From positions 1 through 34,504 of the forward strand of contig CAMJJD010000018.1 in NCBI GenBank assembly GCA_946406015.1: 34,504 bases of DNA, written 5' to 3'. Position 1 is the first letter of the stretch, and the number at the start of each line of letters is the position of its first letter. This document shows, piece after piece, positions 1 through 6,023 of this stretch. The position numbers and the translations under genes are program-made. The notes beneath the pieces are model-generated. The model ran no database searches. It worked only from the letters and a program-made list of their open reading frames with translations, and was not told the origin of the DNA. Source of the stretch: an uncultured Bacteroidales bacterium. Its GTDB lineage: Bacteria; Bacteroidota; Bacteroidia; Bacteroidales; P3.

Positions 1-2
1 CC

Positions 3-176
3 TGGCAGGCCGCCAGCGAGGACATGTACAAAGCCCAGCAGCAGGCCGGCGGTGCCAACCCCGGCGCCGGCTTCGACCCCAACAACATGGGCGGTAACCC
101 CAACGCAGGTGCCGGCCAGCAGGGCAACAACCCCAACGACAATGTCACCGACGTCGACTACGAAGAGGTGAAGTAA
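3..176 (+). CDS. dnaK: Chaperone DnaK (Hsp70), C-terminal 57 residues only
   Basis: Only the 3' end is inside the window, and the reading frame enters from the left edge. The visible residues begin with the last helix of the lid (WQAASEDMYKAQQQ). They continue into a Gly/Asn/Pro-rich flexible tail and end in the conserved acidic terminus DVDYEEVK. This lid-tail-acidic end is characteristic of bacterial DnaK, the ATP-dependent Hsp70 chaperone that binds unfolded peptides with DnaJ and GrpE. The tail is rich in NPNAGAG and GNNPN motifs, as is common in Bacteroidota. The stop codon lies inside the ascending arm of a short hairpin. Confidence 0.93.
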   Translation, partial: WQAASEDMYKAQQQAGGANPGAGFDPNNMGGNPNAGAGQQGNNPNDNVTDVDYEEVK

Positions 177-193
177 AGAGCCGGTGGCTCTTT
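175..193 (+). terminator. Short hairpin overlapping the dnaK stop codon
   Basis: An 8-bp perfect stem, AAAGAGCC (175-182) with GGCTCTTT (186-193), is closed by a 3-nt loop. It begins inside the stop codon. There is no long T-run after it, so it may stabilise the 3' end or act as a weak terminator. A better terminator follows at 295. Confidence 0.4.
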
Positions 194-204
194 ACGATAG
201 CGAA

Positions 205-269
205 GCGGAGAAAGACACCCTCGCGGTGTCTGCGGCCAATAGGCCGCTCCGCCGATTCGAAAACGGCGG
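205..269. repeat. Cluster of stacked GC-rich palindromes after dnaK
   Basis: Three hairpins follow one another: GACACC/GGTGTC (214-219/225-230), GCGGCC/GGCCGC (232-237/242-247) and CCGCCG/CGGCGG (250-255/264-269). In addition GCGGA at 205-209 can pair with TCCGC at 248-252, enclosing the first two hairpins as a junction. This looks like a REP/BIME-type extragenic palindrome cluster or a structured 3' UTR. No protein-coding content was seen. Confidence 0.4.
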
Positions 270-294
270 AAATAAGAGTTTCCGTGAATAAGGG

Positions 295-326
295 AAATAG
301 GTGCAAACATTAGCTTGCACCTATTT
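295..326 (+). terminator. Intrinsic terminator, 12-bp stem, after dnaK
   Basis: AAATAGGTGCAA (295-306) pairs perfectly with TTGCACCTATTT (315-326) around an 8-nt loop. The T-rich descending arm continues as ATTTG. It is the likely end of the dnaK transcript. Being nearly symmetrical it could also stop transcripts from the other side. Confidence 0.65.
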
Positions 327-327
327 A

Positions 328-358
328 TTTGTCATGCGGAGAAAAAGTCGTATATTTG
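328..358 (+). promoter_or_regulatory. Bacteroidota promoter driving a candidate small RNA
   Basis: TTTG (328-331) is followed after exactly 19 nt by TATATTTG (351-358), matching the Bacteroidota consensus TTTG-N19-TAnnTTTG. No open reading frame begins downstream, but a strong hairpin does lie about 95-130 nt on. This is why a non-coding transcript is proposed. Confidence 0.6.
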
Positions 359-364
359 CCGCAT

Positions 365-488
365 AATATGCGGAGATTAATAGCTGTATTATCCGCACAG
401 AGTCAGGCGGTCGCAGCACTGGATACGACTTGGTAAAACAAACAATATAAACAACGAAGGGAGCGTCAATTCTGGCGCTCCCTTCGTT
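365..488 (+). ncRNA. Candidate small non-coding RNA of about 125 nt
   Basis: The span runs from the start site predicted from the promoter at 328-358 to the end of a 13-bp perfect hairpin (453-465 with 476-488). The middle contains further pairings, including GCGGA with TCCGC around an AT-rich loop near 370-400. No ORF with a plausible start fits the transcript. The terminal hairpin has only a short T-rich tail, so the 3' end is uncertain. I could not assign it to a known family; 6S RNA, SRP RNA and tmRNA signatures were not recognised. From 490 to 660 I see no further gene. Confidence 0.42.
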
Positions 489-661
489 ATGCCTTCTTTG
501 TGGGTTCTATATGAATTACCGCAATCATGTACTTCTTTAAAAACACGCCATATACCCCAGCAAAACTATGTTTTCATTTTGAAGCACACTTTCGCGCCCT
601 GCGAAACCCGTTTTCAACCCCCTTTGGCACTATTGCAGCATTACATCGGCCGTTTTCAAAA

Positions 662-1075
662 TCATTTCAGGTTAATGTTTAGTTTCTTTATTAGTGCTGG
701 ATAATGTTTCGGGTCAAGTTTGTGCACTTTGCGGTAGAAGTTGTTGTATTGCTTGTATTCCGCCGCTGGTATCACTGGCTTGCCTCGCCACAAACGCTGT
801 ATTTCCACCTCGCAGCACCAACTGTTGTTGCATTTCACATCATCGGGGCTGTCTTTCAAGAACACGCAGGGCTGCGTGATTATTCCCCATGCGTACACAC
901 CACTCTTAGCAATATCCTCGCGGTGCTTCCCAACGTGCAAGATGACAAGATCGCCTCTCTTCATGTCCTTTGTCTTTATCATGTGCTCGATGTACCCTGG
1001 CACTTTTTCGTCCTTGATTTTCTTGAACATTGGAAAATCGTTGAGATTGACTGGCTGATGAAATATTTGTCTCAT
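662..1075 (-). CDS. Small protein with an EVE/PUA-like fold (tentative)
   Basis: A 137-residue protein with no signal peptide or membrane segment. The central part KRGDLVILHVGKH followed by SGVYAWGIITQP resembles the EVE/ASCH-type PUA-like barrel, in which a GD-x-V strand precedes a strand ending in a small-G-x-I turn. Proteins of that superfamily bind modified bases in RNA or DNA. The tail is basic (KLDPKHYPALIKKLNINLK). It is the last gene of a tight three-gene unit, starting 4 nt after the upstream barrel gene. The assignment rests on a weak pattern; the protein could be something else. It lies about 1.6 kb from an AbiE pair, which would suit a defence role, but that is inference. Confidence 0.5.
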   Translation of the reverse strand: MRQIFHQPVNLNDFPMFKKIKDEKVPGYIEHMIKTKDMKRGDLVILHVGKHREDIAKSGVYAWGIITQPCVFLKDSPDDVKCNNSWCCEVEIQRLWRGKPVIPAAEYKQYNNFYRKVHKLDPKHYPALIKKLNINLK

Positions 1076-1079
1076 ATCG

Positions 1080-1769
1080 TTATCTTGTTTTGATTATTCT
1101 AAAGTTGTATGCAACACCAAACATTATGCGCCCCAATAGTCCTTTGTGAGTTTCATGACTATTGGTTTGGGCATTATATTCATTGTATTTGAATGGCACA
1201 CCGTCGAATGTCAATGACATATCAAATTTGTTATACGATACGCCCAAAGACACTCCTGCATAGAAACGGGACAATCCTTCTCGTTCCCATATGTCGTTAT
1301 AGTCGGATGAAATAAAATGCCTTCTGTAACCATTCATAAGTGCATAATTTCGCAGAAAACCAATTGAAAGGTCAACATAAGGACGCCATATATTCGTATT
1401 GGTATAGTAATATCTTCCCATAATATATAAGGGTCCGTTTACTTGGGCTATTACATTGTGATTAAAGCCATATTCACCATTACGCGAATACGAATAAATG
1501 AAACAGAAATTGACACCCAATCCGAAAGTAAACCTATCATTGCACTGCCACAAAGCTCTCAATGATGCATCACCGTGTAGCCCCAAGTCACAACCGAAAG
1601 GAGACCAATGTGTGAAGTCCAAATAGACAGCTGGCTGGATATAGATGCCGTTCTCCTTTGGGTGTTTAAACGTTGTACTTGTTCTTGACTCCTGTAGCGT
1701 CAGCACCTCTTGTGCGCTAATGCTGAAAGATGCAAGAATGAGCAGAACAGTTATTATATTACGTCGCAT
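1080..1769 (-). CDS. Putative outer-membrane beta-barrel protein
   Basis: A 229-residue protein with a clear Sec signal peptide (MRRNIITVLLILASFSISAQ, cleavage likely after Ala-Gln). The mature part alternates polar and aromatic residues in short strands, such as GIYIQPAVYLDFTHW, YIMGRYYYTNTNIWRPYVDLSIGF and MFGVAYNFRI (each shorter in the sequence as strand plus turn), and ends in aromatic then basic residues. This is typical of small OMP_b-brl-type barrels. Substrate and role are unknown. It starts 2 nt after the upstream lipoprotein gene ends, so the two are almost certainly co-transcribed and may work together in the outer membrane. Confidence 0.62.
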   Translation of the reverse strand: MRRNIITVLLILASFSISAQEVLTLQESRTSTTFKHPKENGIYIQPAVYLDFTHWSPFGCDLGLHGDASLRALWQCNDRFTFGLGVNFCFIYSYSRNGEYGFNHNVIAQVNGPLYIMGRYYYTNTNIWRPYVDLSIGFLRNYALMNGYRRHFISSDYNDIWEREGLSRFYAGVSLGVSYNKFDMSLTFDGVPFKYNEYNAQTNSHETHKGLLGRIMFGVAYNFRIIKTR

Positions 1770-1771
1770 GG

Positions 1772-2203
1772 CTACTTGCTGTTAAAGTTAGACATCCATA
1801 CATCGTCCTGTGTAGCTTTGCGCAGTTTCTTATATCTGACACCGTAGCCCTTGACCACTACAATAAGCTCCTTGCCCTCGTTTCTCGTGTAGGTAAGGAA
1901 TGTAGTGTTCACAATCATGTCGAACTGACTGTTGAAACAGAATTTTTCCAATGCCGCTTGCTTGAACAAGGGCAAATCAGCACGCAAGGCTCTGTCGTCG
2001 TTATAGTCGGAGACATGAAATACGGTGCTGTCGGAAATCTGTTGAGGTGTGACATAATCAACTTCCAACACCATCGGTTCCGTGACGATTCCAGCTTGTG
2101 CTTCAGCGGCGCGAATCTGTTTCTCATGCACCATGAGTTTTGTCTGAGTGCAACCTGTCAGTATCAATGCTGCTAATAGAAAAGGAAATATTGTTTTCTT
2201 CAT
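1772..2203 (-). CDS. Small lipoprotein of unknown function
   Basis: A 143-residue protein with a lipoprotein signal peptide, MKKTIFPFLLAALILTGC, whose lipobox LTGC places the lipidated Cys at residue 18. The mature part is a compact mixed domain with a beta-rich end (FDMIVNTTFLTYTRN, then ELIVVVKGYGVRYKKL), which resembles small periplasm-facing lipoproteins of Bacteroidota. No catalytic motif was recognised. It is the first gene of the minus-strand operon 2203-662, behind a leader of about 350 nt. Confidence 0.65.
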   Translation of the reverse strand: MKKTIFPFLLAALILTGCTQTKLMVHEKQIRAAEAQAGIVTEPMVLEVDYVTPQQISDSTVFHVSDYNDDRALRADLPLFKQAALEKFCFNSQFDMIVNTTFLTYTRNEGKELIVVVKGYGVRYKKLRKATQDDVWMSNFNSK

Positions 2204-2357
2204 ATTGAATATGTTTTAGAAATTACAAAACCATCCCGCCCCGCCGCACGTTTGCGGCAGAGAGAGACAAATGAATTATTTAGATATTTGTTTGGCATAC
2301 TTATTTTTTATGGGGGGGCATCCAAAATAAAAAAGGCGTTGAATTATCCGTTTTGTC

Positions 2358-2488
2358 GCTCATTATGTCTATGGGCTCTGGAATGCCTTACCTACTAATG
2401 AGCGTCGAATAATCCACGCCGTAGCGTGAACATTCGCATACTCTCTCGTAGGTTTTTGATTTTCCAGATCTATAGACAGAGAATGAGC
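2358..2488 (-). ncRNA. Structured element in the leader of the lipoprotein operon
   Basis: An imperfect inverted repeat of about 26 bp (2358-2383 with 2462-2488) encloses three nested short stems: CCTAC/GTAGG, CGAAT/ATTCG and CACGC/GCGTG around 2391-2452. The whole is about 130 nt and folds as one long rod with internal loops. On the minus strand it would sit inside the 5' leader made from the promoter at 2562-2592. It could be a regulatory leader, a small RNA or a miniature mobile element with terminal inverted repeats. The rest of the 2204-2708 spacer holds no gene that I can see. Confidence 0.4.
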
Positions 2489-2561
2489 TGCGTTATTCTA
2501 TTATGTCGTCTTTGTATATTTCTACGTTTTATGTCATCATGATTTTATCAATTTCACGCTG

Positions 2562-2592
2562 CAAAGATACACATTATTTTCTATTCCACAAA
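2562..2592 (-). promoter_or_regulatory. Promoter for the lipoprotein/barrel/EVE-like operon
   Basis: On the minus strand TTTG (2592-2589), 19 nt, then TATCTTTG (2569-2562). Transcription would start near 2555, giving a leader of about 350 nt before the lipoprotein start at 2203. Confidence 0.62.
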
Positions 2593-2676
2593 AAAATATT
2601 GACAATCACAAAACCATACTGAAGTTTATTTTCGTACAGAAAAACGACTTTTCTTCGTTTATCTGTACAAAATTTG

Positions 2677-2684
2677 TATATTTG
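2677..2684 (+). promoter_or_regulatory. -7 element for the AbiE pair
   Basis: TATATTTG lies 24 nt before the abiEi start codon. The upstream element is poor (TTCG at 2654-2657 at 19-nt spacing), so the promoter may be weak or regulated. Antitoxins of this family often repress their own promoter. Confidence 0.5.
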
Positions 2685-2708
2685 CAATTGAAATAACATT
2701 CTATCGAT

Positions 2709-3341
2709 ATGTTACAAAGCAATCTATATCAGTTCGGTAGCACGCCATTCGCCATGTCTGCGTTGTCGGATATTTATCCCTCGACAAAGCATATTTCCGA
2801 CAAGGCGAGACGACTGGAACAGGAAGGTCGCATCATAAGGCTGAAAAAGGGCCTTTATGTGAGAAGCGCGGAGGATGGTGCAGAGCCGATGGCAGAACTT
2901 GTCGCCAACCACCTGTATGGCCCATCATATGTGAGTATGCTGTCGGCGTTACGCCACTACGGGTTAATCCCCGAACGAGTGTATGCCACACAGTCGTTGA
3001 CCATAAAGCACAGCCGCAGCTTTGACACACCGCTCGGACGATATGATTACTTTTCATGTGGAGTAAATTATTTCCCGATAGGTGTAAGCCAGCATTATGA
3101 GACTAGGACGCAGTTTCTTATAGCCAGTCCCGAAAAGGCATTGTGTGACCTACTTGTAAAAACGCGAAACCTTGAATTTGACTCCTCGAACATACTACTT
3201 GACTATCTTGAAAATGACTTGCGCTTTAACACAGACGCCTTGAAGAAAATGGACAGTGGAATTCTTCGCCAATGTTATGAAAACGCTACGACGAGGCAAA
3301 ATAATATCGCTATATTGATTAAACTGGTCGAGAATGAGTAA
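2709..3341 (+). CDS. abiEi: AbiEi-family antitoxin of a type IV toxin-antitoxin system
   Basis: A 210-residue protein. Residues 10-52 form a winged-helix domain (SALSDIYPSTKHISDKARRL, then a wing with RLKKGLYVRS) like the DNA-binding N-terminus of AbiEi antitoxins. The C-terminal domain has the family signatures SYVSMLSALRHYGLIPE and SPEKALCDLL. AbiEi counteracts the AbiEii nucleotidyltransferase and represses the operon; the pair can confer phage abortive infection. The gene overlaps its toxin gene by 8 nt, the usual arrangement, implying coupled translation. Base composition is somewhat lower in GC than the core genes to the right, in keeping with horizontal gain. Confidence 0.85.
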   Translation: MLQSNLYQFGSTPFAMSALSDIYPSTKHISDKARRLEQEGRIIRLKKGLYVRSAEDGAEPMAELVANHLYGPSYVSMLSALRHYGLIPERVYATQSLTIKHSRSFDTPLGRYDYFSCGVNYFPIGVSQHYETRTQFLIASPEKALCDLLVKTRNLEFDSSNILLDYLENDLRFNTDALKKMDSGILRQCYENATTRQNNIAILIKLVENE

Positions 3342-4161
3342 TAGTGTATTCGAACAGATGCTGTCGCTGTATCCGCAGAAGACTGCTAACGACCGACGCA
3401 ATGCCACCTACGAGGTGATGCAACAAGTGGTGCTGGCCGGACTGTACCGGGGCGGATTCTTCGAACACGCCGCTTTCTATGGAGGCACCTGCCTGCGTCT
3501 GTTCCACGGTGTGGAGCGTTACTCGGAGGACATGGATTTCTCGCTCCTGAAAAAGGACGAAAACTTCTCATTGGAACAATACTTCCCTGCTATCATCGAC
3601 GAATGCCGTTTGCTCGGCCGCAATGTCGAGATTACGCGCAAGGACAAACGCACTTTTGGCAAGGTCGAGTCTGCTTTTCTTAAGGACAATACCGACGTTT
3701 ACAACATCTCATTCCAGACGGAGAAGTCCATACGGATAAAGATAGAGGTGGATACTATGCCTCCATTGCGTTTTGAAACAGAGCAACAGTTGCTCTTGCA
3801 GCCCTTTTCATTCATGGTGCGCTGCTTCACCCTTCCCAGCCTGTTTGCCGGCAAGATGCACGCATTGTTATTCCGTCAGTGGAAAAACAGAGTAAAGGGC
3901 CGTGACTGGTACGACTTCGAATGGTATGTGCGCACATCCGTTCCGCTTAATTTTACACATTTACAGGCAAGGGTAAAAGAATTCAATGGGATGGAAATTG
4001 ACCGTGAACAGTTCCAGACAATGCTCAAAGAGCGTTTGTCGCAAACGGACATTCGCCAGGTAAAAGCCGACGTGCTACCTTTTGTGCAAAACCCAAGCGA
4101 ACTTGACATTTGGAGCAACGACTATTTTGTGCAATTGGCAAGAAGAATACACTATATGTAA
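3334..4161 (+). CDS. abiEii: AbiEii-family nucleotidyltransferase toxin
   Basis: A 275-residue protein of the nucleotidyltransferase AbiEii/AbiGii family. The core motif GGTCLRL (about residues 50-56) followed by RYSEDMDFSL gives the GG-x-x-x-R and paired acidic (E-D-x-D) residues of the DNA polymerase beta-type active site. Further on, LPSLFAGKMHALLFRQW and KGRDWYDFEWYV match the conserved lysine and K-x-R-D-x-Y-D motifs of the family. Such toxins transfer nucleotides to targets such as tRNA ends, arresting growth. It starts inside the end of abiEi. All key residues are present, so the toxin looks intact. Confidence 0.86.
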   Translation: MSNSVFEQMLSLYPQKTANDRRNATYEVMQQVVLAGLYRGGFFEHAAFYGGTCLRLFHGVERYSEDMDFSLLKKDENFSLEQYFPAIIDECRLLGRNVEITRKDKRTFGKVESAFLKDNTDVYNISFQTEKSIRIKIEVDTMPPLRFETEQQLLLQPFSFMVRCFTLPSLFAGKMHALLFRQWKNRVKGRDWYDFEWYVRTSVPLNFTHLQARVKEFNGMEIDREQFQTMLKERLSQTDIRQVKADVLPFVQNPSELDIWSNDYFVQLARRIHYM

Positions 4162-4169
4162 ATAATTAT

Positions 4170-4207
4170 AATCAAGAGATGATGCATTTTTGCAACGTTT
4201 CTTGATT
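4170..4207. terminator. Hairpin between the convergent abiEii and sugE genes
   Basis: AATCAAGAGA (4170-4179) pairs with TTTCTTGATT (4198-4207), allowing one G-T pair, around an 18-nt loop. It lies in the short convergent spacer and could end both transcripts. Confidence 0.4.
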
Positions 4208-4218
4208 GGAATCTTTAT

Positions 4219-4542
4219 TTATCCCACAATCTTTAGCCCAACTATCGAAAGTATCAAGGTGCTGAGGAAGAGGAGGCGCCAGAAGGTGGCAGGTTCGTGG
4301 AAGACGAAGATGCCAAGGAGGACGGCGCCGACGGCGCCGATGCCGGTCCAGACGGGATAAGCGATGCCGATGGGGATGGTCTGCGTGGCTTTGGCCAGCA
4401 GGACGGCGCTCAGCACGTAGAAGAAGGCGAAGCCCGCAATCCACCACCACCATTCGCTGCCCACCGCCGGTTTGGCTTTGCCCAAACAGAAGGCAAAACC
4501 CGTCTCACAAAAACCTGCAATAATTAGTATCACCCAATTCAT
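4219..4542 (-). CDS. sugE: Small multidrug resistance family exporter, SugE/Gdx type
   Basis: A 107-residue protein with four predicted membrane helices, the standard SMR size. The essential Glu is at residue 13 (AGFCETGFAF). The segment IAYPVWTGIGAVGAVLLG in helix 3 has the WTGIGAVG form typical of the Gdx/SugE branch (guanidinium and small cation export) rather than the EmrE/Qac branch. It would act as a proton-coupled dimer in the inner membrane. No guanidine riboswitch is visible upstream; the 5' region is filled by octamer repeats running directly up to the start codon. The gene downstream is convergent. Confidence 0.84.
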   Translation of the reverse strand: MNWVILIIAGFCETGFAFCLGKAKPAVGSEWWWWIAGFAFFYVLSAVLLAKATQTIPIGIAYPVWTGIGAVGAVLLGIFVFHEPATFWRLLFLSTLILSIVGLKIVG

Positions 4543-4599
4543 GGATTTTCAGATTTTCGGATTATCAAATTTTCGGATTTTCGAATTTTTCAGATTTTC
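4543..4599. repeat. Degenerate octamer tandem repeat before sugE
   Basis: About seven units resembling GGATTTTC run without gaps from the sugE start codon outwards: GGATTTTC, AGATTTTC, GGATTATC, AAATTTTC, GGATTTTC, GAATTTTT and CAGATTTTC. The series ends near the sstT fragment. Similar short-unit repeats occur elsewhere in the window. Confidence 0.7.
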
Positions 4600-4825
4600 G
4601 GATTCCGAATGTCCGCTTGTCTGAATATCCGAATGTCTTTTTGCGGTCGTAGTGCTCGGCGGTGGCGGTGAAGAAGGCGTCGCCGCTGCTGTTGAGGGCA
4701 GTCTCGACCGAGTCCTGTACCACACCGATGATGAAGCCTATGGCCACGGCCTGCATGGCCACGTCGTTGCCGATGCCGAAGAAGGAGCAAGCCATGGGGA
4801 TGAGCAGCAATGAGCCGCCGGCCAC
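4600..4825 (-). pseudogene. Second, truncated copy of the 3' end of sstT
   Basis: On the minus strand, 4825 to about 4643 encodes the last 60 or so residues of the Na+/serine symporter next door, from [13 protein letters not shown] to AEHYDR. The peptide is identical to the end of the intact copy at 6024-7265. At DNA level the two differ at about 16 of 183 positions, and every difference I compared is synonymous. The frame then runs on into octamer-derived sequence. The first 350 codons are absent; the break adjoins a methyltransferase remnant. It has no plausible function alone. Confidence 0.82.
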
Positions 4826-4840
4826 ATCCGTCTAGTGGAG

Positions 4841-4998
4841 TGAAGCCTCTCGCATCTGACGCTCACCGCCATCGCCAACGTATTTGATGTAGAATGCGGC
4901 GACGGAGCTACTGTGGCACGTCTGCTGAAGCGCTGCCTCCAAGGAACGGTGACGGGTATCGACTACTCTCCCGTCTTAGTGAAAAAAGAATGTAATGA
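4841..4998 (+). pseudogene. Fragment of a class I SAM-dependent methyltransferase
   Basis: In the plus frame beginning after the TGA at 4841 the sequence reads SLSHLTLTAIANVFDVECGD, then GATVARLLKRCLQGTVTGID and YSPVLVKKECN. This matches the start of class I methyltransferases (SHL..., LDVGCGGGAT, GIDYS). The motif I glycine is replaced by Glu (VECGD), there is no start codon, and the frame is cut off where the convergent amidotransferase-like gene ends. It is therefore a decayed remnant. It is fused end to end with the sstT fragment, marking an old recombination joint. Confidence 0.68.
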
Positions 4999-5012
4999 TG
5001 TATGTATGACTT

Positions 5013-6005
5013 TTATTTCTTCGACTGCTGGTACTGGCGGGCTTGCTCCACAAGAACCTTGAAATAGGCGACGGCTTCGTCGTATGTCATGAAGTCGGAG
5101 GCGTTCTCGTCGTGGTCGAGGCGCTTGACGACGGCGGCCTCCGGATGGTACTGCAGGGCGAAGGCGAAGGTCTTGTCGGTACGCTGCACGGCCTCGATGA
5201 TGTCGATGCCGTCGGTGGTCAGCATGCCGGTGACACGCAGCGGGGTACCCTCGACGCTGCCAGCGGCCTGATGGTGCCACGAGGGGGCGCCATGCACTAT
5301 ATCAACGCCAACAATCTTATACAGCCACGAGGTGGTGTCGAGCACATAGACATCGTGCGGTGCGTAGTCGCGGTAGACGCCGGGCTCCACCTGGTTGCGG
5401 TGCTCGTAGTTGTAAGTCTTGCCCTGCTGGGCGAAGTAGGTGGGGAGGTCCTGGATGATGGTGCCGCCGGAGACGACGACGAGCATCTGCATACCGCGGC
5501 ACATGCCCATCACAGGGATGTCGTTGGCGAGGCAGTAGCTCATAGTGAGGTAGTCGGACACGTCACGCGTGGCGTTGTAGTCCTTCTCGGCCTCGATGCC
5601 GTGCCACGGCTCGGGGTTGCGCAGCAAAGTGGGGGCAATGTCCTCGCCGCCTGTGAAGACCACGGCACAGACACCCTCAACCGAGGTGCTTACATTCGAA
5701 TTGCCGTAGCCTGCCTTCACCATGTCGGCATACTGCTGCAGCAGCACGTCGTTCTCGTCGATATATTCCGGTGCAAGGGTGGAATCGACGTAGTTCCAGC
5801 CCTCCATACGCACCTGCGGCAGCAGGACGGGGTCGGCGCCGGCCTCGCGCAGGGCGCAGACAACGTTGGTATAGAACTCCGACTCGGTGTCGGCACGCCA
5901 GGCGATACCTATGCGCACAGGTTCTTCGGTGGGAGTGCTCTTCTTGTTGAAGCACGAGGTGAAAAGCATGGCCGCTACGGCCAGCATCAGAAGTATTCTT
6001 TTCAT
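5013..6005 (-). CDS. Class-I glutamine amidotransferase-like (peptidase C26/PuuD type) lipoprotein
   Basis: A 330-residue protein with a lipoprotein signal peptide (lipobox FTSC, Cys 18). The rest is a peptidase C26 domain: FTGGEDIAP at about 117-125, the nucleophile elbow GMCRGMQ with Cys 169, and QYHPE with His 287 and Glu 289. It thus has the complete Cys-His-Glu triad of gamma-glutamyl-gamma-aminobutyrate hydrolase (PuuD) relatives. Family members cut gamma-glutamyl amide bonds. The lipid anchor places this one in the periplasm or on the envelope, so its substrate is likely not the PuuD polyamine intermediate. It lies 18 nt downstream of sstT and is probably co-transcribed, perhaps linking amino-acid release to uptake (inference). 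Confidence 0.82.
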   Translation of the reverse strand: MKRILLMLAVAAMLFTSCFNKKSTPTEEPVRIGIAWRADTESEFYTNVVCALREAGADPVLLPQVRMEGWNYVDSTLAPEYIDENDVLLQQYADMVKAGYGNSNVSTSVEGVCAVVFTGGEDIAPTLLRNPEPWHGIEAEKDYNATRDVSDYLTMSYCLANDIPVMGMCRGMQMLVVVSGGTIIQDLPTYFAQQGKTYNYEHRNQVEPGVYRDYAPHDVYVLDTTSWLYKIVGVDIVHGAPSWHHQAAGSVEGTPLRVTGMLTTDGIDIIEAVQRTDKTFAFALQYHPEAAVVKRLDHDENASDFMTYDEAVAYFKVLVEQARQYQQSKK

Positions 6006-6023
6006 GATATAGTTTTTTGAGTG

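Noticed and set aside
177-660. tRNA, tmRNA or SRP RNA in the dnaK downstream region
   Set aside because: No TTCGA-type T-arm with acceptor pairing, no tmRNA tag frame and no GGAA-loop SRP core were found.
489-704. A 71-codon frame after the candidate small RNA
   Set aside because: It starts in the terminator hairpin, has no promoter or ribosome site of its own, and its translation has no domain-like pattern.
4543-4642. Guanidine riboswitch upstream of sugE
   Set aside because: The region contains only AT-rich octamer repeats and the sstT fragment; none of the conserved ykkC-type motifs was seen.
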